64,000 bases of DNA, taken from Kitasatospora sp. GP82. Its GTDB lineage: Bacteria; Actinomycetota; Actinomycetes; Streptomycetales; Streptomycetaceae. Below the pieces are notes generated by a model. That model had not been told where the DNA came from, did not search any database, and was given only the letters and a program-made list of their open reading frames with translations. A program made the position numbers and the translations under genes. Positions 16,551-24,602 of the stretch are shown in pieces. How positions within the stretch are numbered: position 1 is the first letter of the stretch; each line of letters starts with the position of its first letter. The stretch lies in assembly GCF_029892105.1 (NCBI RefSeq), contig NZ_JARZAJ010000016.1, positions 62,001-126,000 of the forward strand, given 5' to 3'.

Positions 16551-17650
16551 GAGGCGCTCCGGGGCGGGGTGGGGGCGGTGACGGCGGGCAGCAGGCCGAT
16601 CAGTGCGGCGAGGGCCGGCAGCAGGGGGAGTCGGGGGGCGGTGAGCGGGACGAGCGAGGGGGCGAAGGCGCCGGGGTCGCGGCTGGACAGCCATACCATC
16701 AGCCCGGCGGCGGCCACCCCCGAGCCCGCCACCGACCATTCGCGCAACGTCCAGGGGTCCGGCCGGTAGCGGGTCCTGACGGCTCGTCGGCTTCCGAGAA
16801 TCAGGCCGCCGGCCGCCGAGGCCAGACCGAGCAGAAGCAGCGGCAGCGCCCAGCCGGCGCCGTCCGCAGTGAGCAACCCGTACGCGGAGACGCAGACCCC
16901 GAGCAGGCCGAGCAGGGTGAGCGCGGCGGTGGTCCTGGCGATCCTGGGCGGTACGTCGGCCGTGCGGCCGAAGCCCCGGGTGTCCATCGCGGCGGCCAGG
17001 CCGACGGAGCGCTCCAGCGCGTTCTCCAGCACCGGCAGCCCGACGCCGAGTACGGCGCGTACGCCCCGGTCGGTGCCGCCGCGCAACCGCCGGGCGGCGC
17101 GCAGTCGCTGGACGTCGGCGACCAGGTTGGGCGCGAAGGTCATCGCCACCACCACGGCCACCCCGGCCTCGTAGAGCGCACCGGGCATGGCACGCAGCAG
17201 GCGCGCCGGGCTGGCGAGGGCGTTGGCGGCACCGACGCAGACCAGCAGGGCGCCCAGTCTGAGCCCGTCGTAGAGCGCGAACAGCAGCCCCTCGGCCGTC
17301 ACCCGGCCGCCGATCCGGACCCCCTGCGCCCAGGTGGGCAGCGGAAGTTGGGGCAGGGTGACAAGGACGTGGGTACCGGGGACGGGTGAGCCGAGGACGA
17401 CCGCGAAGACCAGCCGGATGCCGATCACCAGCAGCCCGAGCCTGAGGAACGTCCCGTACGAGCGGGCCCAGGGTGCGTCACCGCGCCGGGTGACGACCAC
17501 ATACCCCGCGACGGCGACGAGCAGCAGGAGCAGCAGCGGGTTGGTGGTGCGGGAGGCCGCCGCGCCCAGTCCGAGCGCCCAGAGCCACCAGGCGCCGGGA
17601 TGCAGCTGGCGCGGGCCGACAGCCGGGCGGGTGGTACGGGACTTGGGCAC
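16547..17650 (-). CDS. ECF transporter transmembrane (T) component
   Basis: 367 aa. The family core is present: RTTNPLLLLLLVAVAGYVVV near the start, then a cytoplasmic coupling segment VADVQRLRAARRLRGG containing the A-R-R/A-x-x-x-R-G signature by which EcfT grips the ATPases, and AMDTRGFG, the second conserved motif (M-x-x-R-G-[FY]). Two extra C-terminal hydrophobic regions extend it beyond the usual ~260 aa. The GTG has GAGGAAC about 9 nt upstream. It is 36 nt downstream of the preceding gene and overlaps the ATPase gene by 4 nt. Confidence 0.9.
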   Translation of the reverse strand: MPKSRTTRPAVGPRQLHPGAWWLWALGLGAAASRTTNPLLLLLLVAVAGYVVVTRRGDAPWARSYGTFLRLGLLVIGIRLVFAVVLGSPVPGTHVLVTLPQLPLPTWAQGVRIGGRVTAEGLLFALYDGLRLGALLVCVGAANALASPARLLRAMPGALYEAGVAVVVAMTFAPNLVADVQRLRAARRLRGGTDRGVRAVLGVGLPVLENALERSVGLAAAMDTRGFGRTADVPPRIARTTAALTLLGLLGVCVSAYGLLTADGAGWALPLLLLGLASAAGGLILGSRRAVRTRYRPDPWTLREWSVAGSGVAAAGLMVWLSSRDPGAFAPSLVPLTAPRLPLLPALAALIGLLPAVTAPTPPRSAS

Positions 17651-17686
17651 GGGGAGGTTCCTCGGGAGGGTGGCTGACGGGGTCGG

Positions 17687-18373
17687 TCAGTGGCGGCGGC
17701 GCCGGGCCTGCCAGAACGCGGCACCGGCCAGGGCGACGACCAGGGCGCCGCCCGCGACCAGCCCGAGGGACGGGCCGCCGCTGTCCTTGGCGGCGCCCGT
17801 CCGCTGCGCCGCGGTGCTGTTCCCGGTGGTCCTGTTCGCCCCGGCGCCGTCGGCGACGGTGTCGCCGCAACCGGTGTGCGGGTAACCGGCGATGGCGCAG
17901 AGCAGGCCGCCTGCGTCGTAGCGCAGCGGCGGGGTGGCGACGGCGAGTACCTCGGCGGAGCTGGCGTTGGTCGGCACGGCGGCGCAGGCGGTACGCGGTG
18001 CGGGCGGGGCCTCGGCCGACGGTGCGTCGGCGGTGGTGCCGAAGTCCAGCACCACGGCGACCCGCTTCTTTCCGGGCTGGGCGGGAGTGTCGGCGCAGAT
18101 CGTGGCGAAGTCACCGGTGGGGGTTGGACGGGTGGCGTTCTGGCCGCCGTCCTGGCTGACCGCGAAGCGCCAGCCGTCCACGCCGCCGTCCCGGGGGACG
18201 TACACGGTCGGGCCCTGCTGCTGGTACGTCCAGGCGGCGTCGGACCACTTCCAGAACGACCAGTAGCGGTAGCCGGTGGCCTGGGCGGGCGCGGCGCCGA
18301 GCAGCAGGGCGAGCGGGACGGCCAGTGCGGCGGCGAGCAGGGCCGCCGCCGCACGGCGCGGGGCGGGGATCAC
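17687..18373 (-). CDS. SCO2322-like secreted/membrane-anchored protein of the ECF operon
   Basis: 228 aa. It has an N-terminal signal peptide (ALLAAALAVPLALLLGAAPAQA) and a C-terminal transmembrane helix ending in RRRRH, so the middle domain is exposed outside. The domain begins YRYWSFWKWSDAAWTYQQQG and contains four to five Cys that could form disulfides. I recall this family as 'SCO2322 family protein', found beside ECF genes in streptomycetes. The aromatic start resembles the small beta domain (DUF4430-like) that pairs with the toroid in transcobalamin, which would fit the next protein; that is inference. The GTG start overlaps the previous stop (GTGA), giving strict translational coupling. 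Confidence 0.7.
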   Translation of the reverse strand: MIPAPRRAAAALLAAALAVPLALLLGAAPAQATGYRYWSFWKWSDAAWTYQQQGPTVYVPRDGGVDGWRFAVSQDGGQNATRPTPTGDFATICADTPAQPGKKRVAVVLDFGTTADAPSAEAPPAPRTACAAVPTNASSAEVLAVATPPLRYDAGGLLCAIAGYPHTGCGDTVADGAGANRTTGNSTAAQRTGAAKDSGGPSLGLVAGGALVVALAGAAFWQARRRRH

Positions 18374-19953
18374 TTCTTCTCATTGCCCTCGGGCTTGCCG
18401 GTGGTGTCGCTGCCGGTCTCCGGCTCGGCCGTCTTGGGCCTGTCCGCCTCCGGCTCGGCCGTCTCGGGCTTGTCCGCCTCGGCCGGTTCGGTCCCGGTGG
18501 CCTCGGCGGCGGGCGCGGGCGAGTCGGCGGAGGTGTCGGCGCCGGACTCGCCGCTCGGGCGGCTGGTGCCCTGCTGGTGAGCGCCGCGGCGGCGGTTGAG
18601 GCTGATCAGCAGACCGCCGCCGACACCGATCAGCAGGCCGATGCCGACCAGCCACATCGGGGAGAAGCCGCCGTTGTCGTCGGCCTCGGTGATGCCGGAG
18701 CCGGGTGCCCGGGTGCCGTCGGGGTTCTCCGAGGCGGCCTGCACGGCGTCGGACGGCAGGCTCTTGGGGGTCGGGCCCGCGTCGATCAGCAGCTGGACCA
18801 CGTTGGTGCCACCGAAGTTGTACGGGTCCAGCTTGGAGGCGTCCGAGACCAGCAGCAGGGTGGCGGCGGCGGAGGCGTCGGTGCCCGCGTTGCCCTTGGC
18901 GGCCCAGTTGTAGCCGTTGTTCGCCAGCCAGTCGGCGGCGCTCGCGGCCTGCTGCGGGTGCCCGGACTGGATCAGGCTGAGCACCGCCCAGGCGGTGGCG
19001 GTGTAGTCGGGCGCCGGGGCGGCACCGGGCAGGGCCTGCATCAGGTGCTGGCCGTTGGCGTCGAGCTGGGCGCCGAGGTATGCGGCTGCGGCCTCGGCGG
19101 AGCCCGCCTGGGGCACGTTCTTCTCGGTGGATCCGGCCGCGCAGGTGAGCGGTGCGGCCGGGGAGTCGCTGCGGTCGGTGCCGGTCACCAGCAGCCTGCC
19201 GCCCGCCGCGGCGAGCGCGGCCTGCGCGCTGGCCAGCCCGTTGGCGGCGAGGGTGCCGTCGGAGGCGGGCTGGTAGGCGAAGGCGCCGCGCTGGTCGGCG
19301 GGGGAGGCGCAGCCGAGCTGGAAGGCGGCCAGGCCGTCGTACGCGGACCTGCCGTTCCTGACGACGGTCGCCGGGTCGGTGCGGGTGGTGGTCAGGGCGC
19401 TCACGGCCAGGGCGGTGGAGTTGGCGTCACCGGGGTTGCCGGGATTGAACGCCCAGGTGCCGTCAGCGTTCTGGGTGGCCTTGAGCCAGTCGACCCCCTT
19501 GGCGATCGCCTCCTGGTGCCCGCCGACGGCGCTGAGCGCCTGGATCGCGACGGAGGTGGCGTTGCTGTCCTCCGTCCTGGGGTCACAGGCGGCGACGGTG
19601 TCGGCCCGGTAGGACGGCCAGCCGCCGTCGGCGCACTGCTGGCCCGTCAGCCAGTTCACCGCGGAGTCGGCCGGGACGACCTGAGCGCCCGCCAGCGCGA
19701 TGAGCGCCAGCGACTGGCGCCAGACGCCGTCGTACGTCGGGTCGCTCTTGCCGTACACCTCCGCGGGCGCGGCCGCGGCGGAGGCACTGCCGGTCGGGGC
19801 GGGCGCGGACGGCGACGCCGAGGCCGATGCCGATGCACTCTCGGCCGGGGCCGAGACGGCCGGGGAGGCACTGTCGGCCAGAGCCGGGGCGGCGGTAGCG
19901 GCCAGCAGCAGGCCGGCCAGCGTGGTGGCGCCCAGGCGGGCGGCGGTGAGCAT
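18370..19953 (-). CDS. Secreted alpha/alpha-toroid protein (prenyltransferase/squalene-oxidase repeats), transcobalamin-like
   Basis: 527 aa. Signal peptide (LAGLLLAATAAPALA), low-complexity Ala/Ser/Pro spacer, then several toroid repeats with the QxxDGxW pattern: WLTGQQCADGGWPSY, WLKATQNADGTWAFNPG, and ATAWAVLSLIQSG. A C-terminal transmembrane helix (MWLVGIGLLIGVGGGLLISL) and a charged Glu/Pro/Lys tail follow, so the toroid sits on the cell surface. Cytosolic prenyltransferases and cyclases have the same fold, but export, lack of a catalytic DxDD motif and a cobalamin riboswitch upstream make a B12-binding role (as in animal transcobalamin) more attractive. That function is inference. The ATG at 19953 begins the signal peptide; the longer frame to 20124 would run into the riboswitch. 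Confidence 0.75.
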   Translation of the reverse strand: MLTAARLGATTLAGLLLAATAAPALADSASPAVSAPAESASASASASPSAPAPTGSASAAAAPAEVYGKSDPTYDGVWRQSLALIALAGAQVVPADSAVNWLTGQQCADGGWPSYRADTVAACDPRTEDSNATSVAIQALSAVGGHQEAIAKGVDWLKATQNADGTWAFNPGNPGDANSTALAVSALTTTRTDPATVVRNGRSAYDGLAAFQLGCASPADQRGAFAYQPASDGTLAANGLASAQAALAAAGGRLLVTGTDRSDSPAAPLTCAAGSTEKNVPQAGSAEAAAAYLGAQLDANGQHLMQALPGAAPAPDYTATAWAVLSLIQSGHPQQAASAADWLANNGYNWAAKGNAGTDASAAATLLLVSDASKLDPYNFGGTNVVQLLIDAGPTPKSLPSDAVQAASENPDGTRAPGSGITEADDNGGFSPMWLVGIGLLIGVGGGLLISLNRRRGAHQQGTSRPSGESGADTSADSPAPAAEATGTEPAEADKPETAEPEADRPKTAEPETGSDTTGKPEGNEKK

Positions 19954-20029
19954 GACGGAGGGTTGCCTTTCGATGAGCGGTTCAGCGGCCCCGACGGGCC
20001 GCCCGTAGACCTCGACGGACACCGGGTCG

Positions 20030-20205
20030 GAACCCGGTGTGGCCGCTCGCCTCGCCCGGGCGTTCCGGCTGCCCCGACCTCGTACGGTCCGTACTGGTGG
20101 TACGGCTGGTACGGGCGGGTTCACGGTTGCGGGTCAGCGCCGGAGTCGCACCGGCTTTCCCCGATCGGGAGGCGGATGAAGTTGTTCAGCGTGCCGTTGT
20201 CGCGC
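20030..20205 (-). promoter_or_regulatory. Cobalamin riboswitch
   Basis: On the minus strand the RNA contains GGGAAAGCCGGTGCGACTCC, then GGCGCTGACCCGCAACCGT, the invariant core of the adenosylcobalamin riboswitch (plus-strand 20123-20163). A B12-box-like segment, GCAGCCGGAACGCCCGGGCG, follows at about 20055-20075. A TAGAGT -10-like box (complement of 20211-20216) would start the transcript at its 5' edge. Boundaries are estimated. It precedes the toroid-ECF operon, so uptake should be shut off when B12 is plentiful. Confidence 0.9.
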
Positions 20206-20348
20206 CCTCGACTCTATCCGGCCCGGTCGTCGGCACCGCCCCGGCCGCGTCGGCTCGTGGACGCACCGGGGCGCCGCCGAGGACTGGAACACGTATCAGT
20301 TGTACCCGCCGGTGAGCCTCCCCATCACCTCGCTCGGGTGGTCGTCGC

Positions 20349-20984
20349 TCAGGAGTGTCCGGGGGTGCCCAGGGTGAGCAGCCGGGCCGCCGTGTGCAGG
20401 TCGGCGCGGACCTCGGCCAGCGAGGCGCGGCCCGAGAGCCAGGCCAGCATCGTGGCGTACCAGGTGTGGCCGATCACCCGCAGTGCCGCCTGCTGCTCGG
20501 CGGTGGGCTCCTGGCCGAGCCTGGCGGCCTCCAGGACGATGTCGGAGGTGAGGCGGCTGACCTCGTCCACCTCACGGCTCACCGAGCGGTCGGCGAAGGA
20601 GAGCGCCCGGACCATCGCCTCGGCCAGCCTGGGCTCGCGCCCGAGGGCGTGGAAGGCCTGGGTGAGCGTCTCGGCGACCCTGGCGGCCGGGTCCTCGCCG
20701 GCCGGCGGACGGCGCCTGACCTGCTCGCGCAGCCGCCCCAGCTGCTCCAGCATCACCGCGACCAGCAGATGCACCTTCGAGGGGAAGTAGCGGTACAGCG
20801 TGCCGAGCGCGACCTCGGCGCCCTCGGCGACCTCGCGCATCTGCACCGCCTCGTACCCGCCCCGGGCGGCCAGCGCCGTGGAGGCACGCAGAATGCGCCG
20901 CCGCCGCTCGGCCTGACGCGGCGTGAGCGAACCCTCGGGCCCGGCGGCCGTGGCGGTGGCGGTGGTGGAAGTGGCGGCGGTCAA
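20349..20984 (-). CDS. TetR-family repressor, KstR-like
   Basis: 211 aa. The N-terminal HTH reads RRRRILRASTALAARGGYEA, VQMREVAEGAEVALGTLYRY, FPSKVHLLVAVM, which is close to mycobacterial KstR, the repressor of sterol/lipid degradation. The C-terminal part (EAMVRALSFADRSVSREVDE, ARVIGHTWYATMLAWLSGRA-like pattern) follows the same family. TTG at 20984 is chosen because AAGGAG lies 6 nt upstream; a GTG at 21023 without any ribosome-binding site would add 13 residues. It is divergent from a glycosyltransferase operon across a 27-bp palindrome. Its ligand is probably an acyl-CoA type molecule by family analogy. Confidence 0.8.
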   Translation of the reverse strand: MTAATSTTATATAAGPEGSLTPRQAERRRRILRASTALAARGGYEAVQMREVAEGAEVALGTLYRYFPSKVHLLVAVMLEQLGRLREQVRRRPPAGEDPAARVAETLTQAFHALGREPRLAEAMVRALSFADRSVSREVDEVSRLTSDIVLEAARLGQEPTAEQQAALRVIGHTWYATMLAWLSGRASLAEVRADLHTAARLLTLGTPGHS

Positions 20985-21118
20985 GGCGGGCTCCTTCTCG
21001 CTGCGGGCCCGCAGCCGGGGCACGCGGTCGCGGCTGCGGCCGGCAGGGGCCGCAGCGTGGCGTGAATCACCAGCCCTGGATCCTGAGCGCTGGCTACGGG
21101 CCGGTATCTTCGAGGTCT

Positions 21119-21145
21119 CTCATTGTTCACTTGCCCAACGATGAG
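21119..21145. promoter_or_regulatory. Candidate operator between TetR and GT4 genes
   Basis: CTCATTGTT (21119-21127) and AACGATGAG (21137-21145) form a dyad with 9-bp arms and one mismatch around a 9-nt spacer. It lies in the divergent promoter region, where a TetR dimer would bind. Confidence 0.45.
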
Positions 21146-21225
21146 CTCCACACCACCATGAAACGTGATCTACTTTACCGCTGAGGCCGTTCCGTGCCCG
21201 GGTGAGTAGGGATAAGGGGCCCCGG

Positions 21226-22539
21226 ATGACCGCGCTGCCGAGACCGCTGCGGATCGCCCTGCTCTCCTATCGCGGTGACCCGTTCTGCGGCGGCCAGGGC
21301 GTCTACGTCCGGCACCTCTCGCGCGAACTGGCCCGCCTGGGCCACCATGTCGACGTGATCGGCTCGCAGCCGTACCCGGTGCTGGACGACATCGACGGCC
21401 CGGGATCGGTCCGCCTGGTGGAACTGCCCAGCCTCGACCTCTACCGTGCCGACGACCCCTTCCGTACGCCGAAGCTCGCCGAGTACCGGGGCGCGGTGGA
21501 CGTCCTGGAGGTCGCCGCCATGCGCACCGGCGGCTTCCCCGAGCCGCTCACCTTCTCGCTGCGCGCCCGCCAGTACCTGGCCAGGCACAAGGGCCGCTAC
21601 GACGTCGTCCACGACAACCAGACCCTCGGCTACGGCCTGCTCGGGATAGCCAGGCACGGCTTCCCCCTGGTCACCACGGTGCATCACCCCATCACCGTGG
21701 ACCGGCAGTTGGAGCTGGACGCGGCCACCACCAGGCTGCGCCGGCTCTCGCTGCGCCGCTGGTACGGCTTCACCCGGATGCAGCGCCGGGTCGCCCAGCG
21801 GCTGGAGAACATCATCACCGTCTCCGGCAGTTCCAAGACCGAGATCGCCGAGCACCTCGGCGCAGCCCCCGGGAACATCTCGGTCGTGCCGATCGGCGCG
21901 GACACCCGGCTCTGGTCGCCGGACGCGTCCGTCCCGGTGGTGCCGGGGCGGATCGTGGCGACCTCCAGCGCGGACGTTCCGCTCAAGGGCCTGATCCATC
22001 TCGTCGAGGCGCTGGCCAAGCTCAGGACCGAGCGCGAGGCGCACCTGGTGGTGGTCTGCAAGCGCCGCGAGGACGGCCCGGTGGCCGAGGCGGTGCGGCG
22101 GTTCGGCCTCGAACGGCACATCGAGTTCCGCAGCGGGCTGAGCGACCAGGAGCTGGTGGACCTCTACCGCTCGGCCGAAGTGGCCTGTGTGCCCTCGCTG
22201 TACGAGGGCTTCTCGCTGCCCGCCGCCGAGGCGATGGCCACCGGGACCCCGCTGGTCGCGACCACCGGCGGGGCCATCCCCGAGGTCGCGGGACCGGACG
22301 GCGAGACCTGCCTGGCGGTGCCGCCGGGCGACGCCGGCGCGCTGGCGCTGGCCCTCGGCCGCCTGCTCGACGACCCGCAGCTGCGAGCCGCCCTGGGCGC
22401 GGCCGGCCGGGAGCGAGTACTGGCCAACTTCACGTGGCAGCGCGCGGCCGAGCTGACCGCCGACTGCTACCGGGCGGCGATCGCCACCGGGGCCGGGCAG
22501 CGCGCCCGCTCCGGCGCAGGCTGGCGCTACGTCGTCTGA
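21226..22539 (+). CDS. Glycosyltransferase family 4
   Basis: 437 aa, GT-B fold. The N-terminal Rossmann domain begins LRIALLSYRGDPFCGGQGVY with the Gly-rich GGQG loop, continues HLSRELARLGHHVDVIG and HDNQTLGYGLL; the C-terminal domain carries the nucleotide-sugar site CVPSLYEGFSLPAAEAMATG with the E-x7-E motif. Start ATG follows AAGGGG by 6 nt; the in-frame GTG at 21202 is not needed. It heads a three-gene unit with a methyltransferase and a toroid protein. A retaining transfer to a lipid or glycan is likely but the acceptor is unknown. Confidence 0.85.
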   Translation: MTALPRPLRIALLSYRGDPFCGGQGVYVRHLSRELARLGHHVDVIGSQPYPVLDDIDGPGSVRLVELPSLDLYRADDPFRTPKLAEYRGAVDVLEVAAMRTGGFPEPLTFSLRARQYLARHKGRYDVVHDNQTLGYGLLGIARHGFPLVTTVHHPITVDRQLELDAATTRLRRLSLRRWYGFTRMQRRVAQRLENIITVSGSSKTEIAEHLGAAPGNISVVPIGADTRLWSPDASVPVVPGRIVATSSADVPLKGLIHLVEALAKLRTEREAHLVVVCKRREDGPVAEAVRRFGLERHIEFRSGLSDQELVDLYRSAEVACVPSLYEGFSLPAAEAMATGTPLVATTGGAIPEVAGPDGETCLAVPPGDAGALALALGRLLDDPQLRAALGAAGRERVLANFTWQRAAELTADCYRAAIATGAGQRARSGAGWRYVV

Positions 22540-22569
22540 CGATCCGTCAACTCTCGTAGTACGGGACCG

Positions 22570-22593
22570 GATCCCGGGGTCGTCCCCGGGATC
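22570..22593 (+). repeat. Perfect hairpin between GT4 and methyltransferase genes
   Basis: GATCCCGGGG, loop TCGT, CCCCGGGATC: a perfect 10-bp stem in the 84-nt gap inside the presumed operon. It may be a partial terminator or RNA-stability element that lowers downstream expression. Confidence 0.55.
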
Positions 22594-22623
22594 GAGTACA
22601 GCACCAATGAATGGGAGCCCGCA

Positions 22624-23358
22624 GTGCTGACCGTCGATTTCTCCCGCTTCCCGCTCGCCCCCGGCGACCGGGTGCTCGACCTGGGCTGTGGCGGGGGCCG
22701 GCACGCGTTCGAGTGCTACCGGCGCGGCGCGAACGTCGTCGCCCTGGACCAGAACGGCGACGAGATCGCCGAGGTGCGCAAGTGGTTCGCGGCGATGGAG
22801 CAGGCCGGTGAGGCTCCGGCGGGCGCCTCGGCCGTCGCGATGGAGGGCAACGCCCTGGCGCTGCCGTTCGACGACGACACCTTCGACAAGATCATCATCT
22901 CCGAGGTGATGGAGCACATCCCGGACGACAAGGGTGTGCTCGCCGAGATGGTCCGGGTGCTGAAGCCCGGCGGGCTGCTCGCCGTCACCGTGCCGCGCTA
23001 CCTGCCCGAGAAGATCTGCTGGGCGCTCTCCGACGAGTACCACGAGGTCGAGGGCGGCCACATCCGGATCTACCGGGGCGACGAACTGGTCGAGAAGGTC
23101 AGCGAGGCCGGGCTCACCCCGTACGGCACCCACCACGCCCACGCACTGCACTCGCCCTACTGGTGGATCAAGTGCGCCGTCGGCGTCAACAACGACAAGG
23201 CGCTGCCGGTCAAGGCGTACCACCAGCTGCTGGTCTGGGACATCGTCGGCACCCCCGTCATCAGCAAGCTCACCAAGGCCGCCGAGAAGGCGCTCAACCC
23301 GGTGATCGGCAAGAGCTTCGTGGTGTACGCCTCCAAGCCGCAGCGGGCAGCCGAGTGA
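22624..23358 (+). CDS. Class I SAM-dependent methyltransferase
   Basis: 244 aa. Motif I LAPGDRVLDLGCGGGRHAFE binds SAM; the acidic end of beta-2 is NVVALDQN, motif II LPFDDDTFDKIIISEVMEHI, then MVRVLKPGGLLAVTVPRYLP. This is a UbiE/Methyltransf_11 type enzyme, acting on a small molecule or lipid. The GTG start has GGGAG 6 nt upstream. Its last codons overlap the next gene's start (GTGA). With the GT4 gene before it, it may modify the same glycolipid or glycan. Confidence 0.85.
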   Translation: MLTVDFSRFPLAPGDRVLDLGCGGGRHAFECYRRGANVVALDQNGDEIAEVRKWFAAMEQAGEAPAGASAVAMEGNALALPFDDDTFDKIIISEVMEHIPDDKGVLAEMVRVLKPGGLLAVTVPRYLPEKICWALSDEYHEVEGGHIRIYRGDELVEKVSEAGLTPYGTHHAHALHSPYWWIKCAVGVNNDKALPVKAYHQLLVWDIVGTPVISKLTKAAEKALNPVIGKSFVVYASKPQRAAE

Positions 23359-24431
23359 CGGCCGTCGTCCCGGAGGCCCTGCTGCTGGACGGCGTACTGG
23401 ACGCCGAGCAGGCCGCCGCGACAGTGCAGTCCATCCTCGCCGACCAGCAGCCCGACGGTGCCATCCCGTGGTTCTGGGGCGGCCACCTCGACCCCTGGGA
23501 CCACACCGAGGCCGCGATGGCCCTCGACACCGCGGGCGAGCACGCCGCCGCCGAGGCCGCCTACCGCTGGCTGGCCGAACACCAGAACCCGGACGGATCC
23601 TGGTACGCCGCCTACTCCTACGGTCACGGAGGCCCCGACGGCGAGGTGACCAACGCGTCGAAGGAGACCAACTTCTGCGCGTACATAGCCGTCGGCGCCT
23701 GGCACCACCACCTCAGCACCGGCGACGACGCCTTCCTGGAGTGGATCTGGCCGGTGGTTCGCCGCGCGCTGGACTTCACCGTCGCGCTGCGACTGCCCGA
23801 AGGACCGATCGCCTGGCGCCTCGACGAGGACGGCACCGCGCCGCAGGAGGCGCTGCTCACCGGCTCCTCCAGCATCCTGCACGCCCTGCGCTGCGGGCTC
23901 GCCATCGCCGACTACCTCGAAGAGCCGCAGCCCGACTGGGAGTTGGCCACCGGACGGCTGCGCCACGCGATCGCCGAACACCCCGAGCGATTCCTCGACA
24001 AGAACCGCTACTCGATGGACTGGTACTACCCCGTCCTCGGTACCGCTCTGCGCGGCGAGGCGGCGGCGGCCAGGATCGCCGAGGACTGGGAGCGCTTCGT
24101 GGTCCCCGGCCTGGGCGTGCGCTGCGTCAGCGACCGGCCCTGGGTGACCGGTGGTGAGAGTGCCGAACTCGCCCTCTCCCTCTGGGCGGTGGGCCAGTCC
24201 GACCGCGCGGTGGAGATCCTCCGCTGGATCCAGCACCTGCGGCACACCGACGGCTCGTACTGGACCGGGTACGTCTTCGAGGACGACGCCGTCTGGCCGG
24301 AGGAGCGCACCACCTGGACGGCCGGGGCCCTGCTGCTGGCCGTTGCGGCACTGGGCGGCGACCACGCGACGGTGGCGGTCTTCGGCGGCGAGCAGCTGCC
24401 GAGCGGACTGGTCGTCGGCGACTGCTGCTGA
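23355..24431 (+). CDS. Cytosolic alpha/alpha-toroid protein (prenyltransferase-like)
   Basis: 358 aa. Toroid repeats are visible: ILADQQPDGAIPWFWGGHLD, WLAEHQNPDGSWYAAYSYG and WIQHLRHTDGSYWTGYVFED, each with Q/H-x-x-DG-x-[WY]. There is no signal peptide and no DxDD or VxDDTA cyclase motif, so it is not an ordinary terpene cyclase. Some glycosidase-like features (W-D/E clusters such as DPWDHTEAAMALDT and SMDWYYPVLGTAL) would also fit an (alpha/alpha)6 glycan-active enzyme, which suits the GT4/methyltransferase context. It starts with GTG overlapping the methyltransferase stop. Actual activity is unknown. Confidence 0.65.
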   Translation: MTAVVPEALLLDGVLDAEQAAATVQSILADQQPDGAIPWFWGGHLDPWDHTEAAMALDTAGEHAAAEAAYRWLAEHQNPDGSWYAAYSYGHGGPDGEVTNASKETNFCAYIAVGAWHHHLSTGDDAFLEWIWPVVRRALDFTVALRLPEGPIAWRLDEDGTAPQEALLTGSSSILHALRCGLAIADYLEEPQPDWELATGRLRHAIAEHPERFLDKNRYSMDWYYPVLGTALRGEAAAARIAEDWERFVVPGLGVRCVSDRPWVTGGESAELALSLWAVGQSDRAVEILRWIQHLRHTDGSYWTGYVFEDDAVWPEERTTWTAGALLLAVAALGGDHATVAVFGGEQLPSGLVVGDCC

Positions 24432-24534
24432 CGGGCCGGCCGATCGGGGCAGCTCTGCGTCGCGCAGGCAGGTGCGTGGCTGATCGGGCCGGTTCGTCTC
24501 GGGCGGTGCACGGTCTGTCGCGGCGCTGGGAAGG

Positions 24535-24582
24535 AAACGGCCTGCGGCCGTCGGAGGTTGCTCCGACGACCGCAGGCCGTTT
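24535..24582. terminator. Bidirectional terminator
   Basis: AAACGGCCTGCGG (24535-24547) and CGTCGGAG (24549-24556) pair with CTCCGACG and CCGCAGGCCGTTT around the loop GTTG, with a single mismatch. It ends both the GT4 operon and the convergent membrane-protein gene. Confidence 0.85.
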
Positions 24583-24602
24583 GCGTGGGTCCGGTCCGGG
24601 GG

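Noticed and set aside
18325..20790. 821-codon plus-strand frame
   Set aside because: Gly/Arg/Val-rich shadow of the toroid and SCO2322-like genes; it crosses the cobalamin riboswitch.
23355..24431. Terpene cyclase or true prenyltransferase
   Set aside because: Toroid repeats are present but no DxDD, NSE or DDxxD metal motif.
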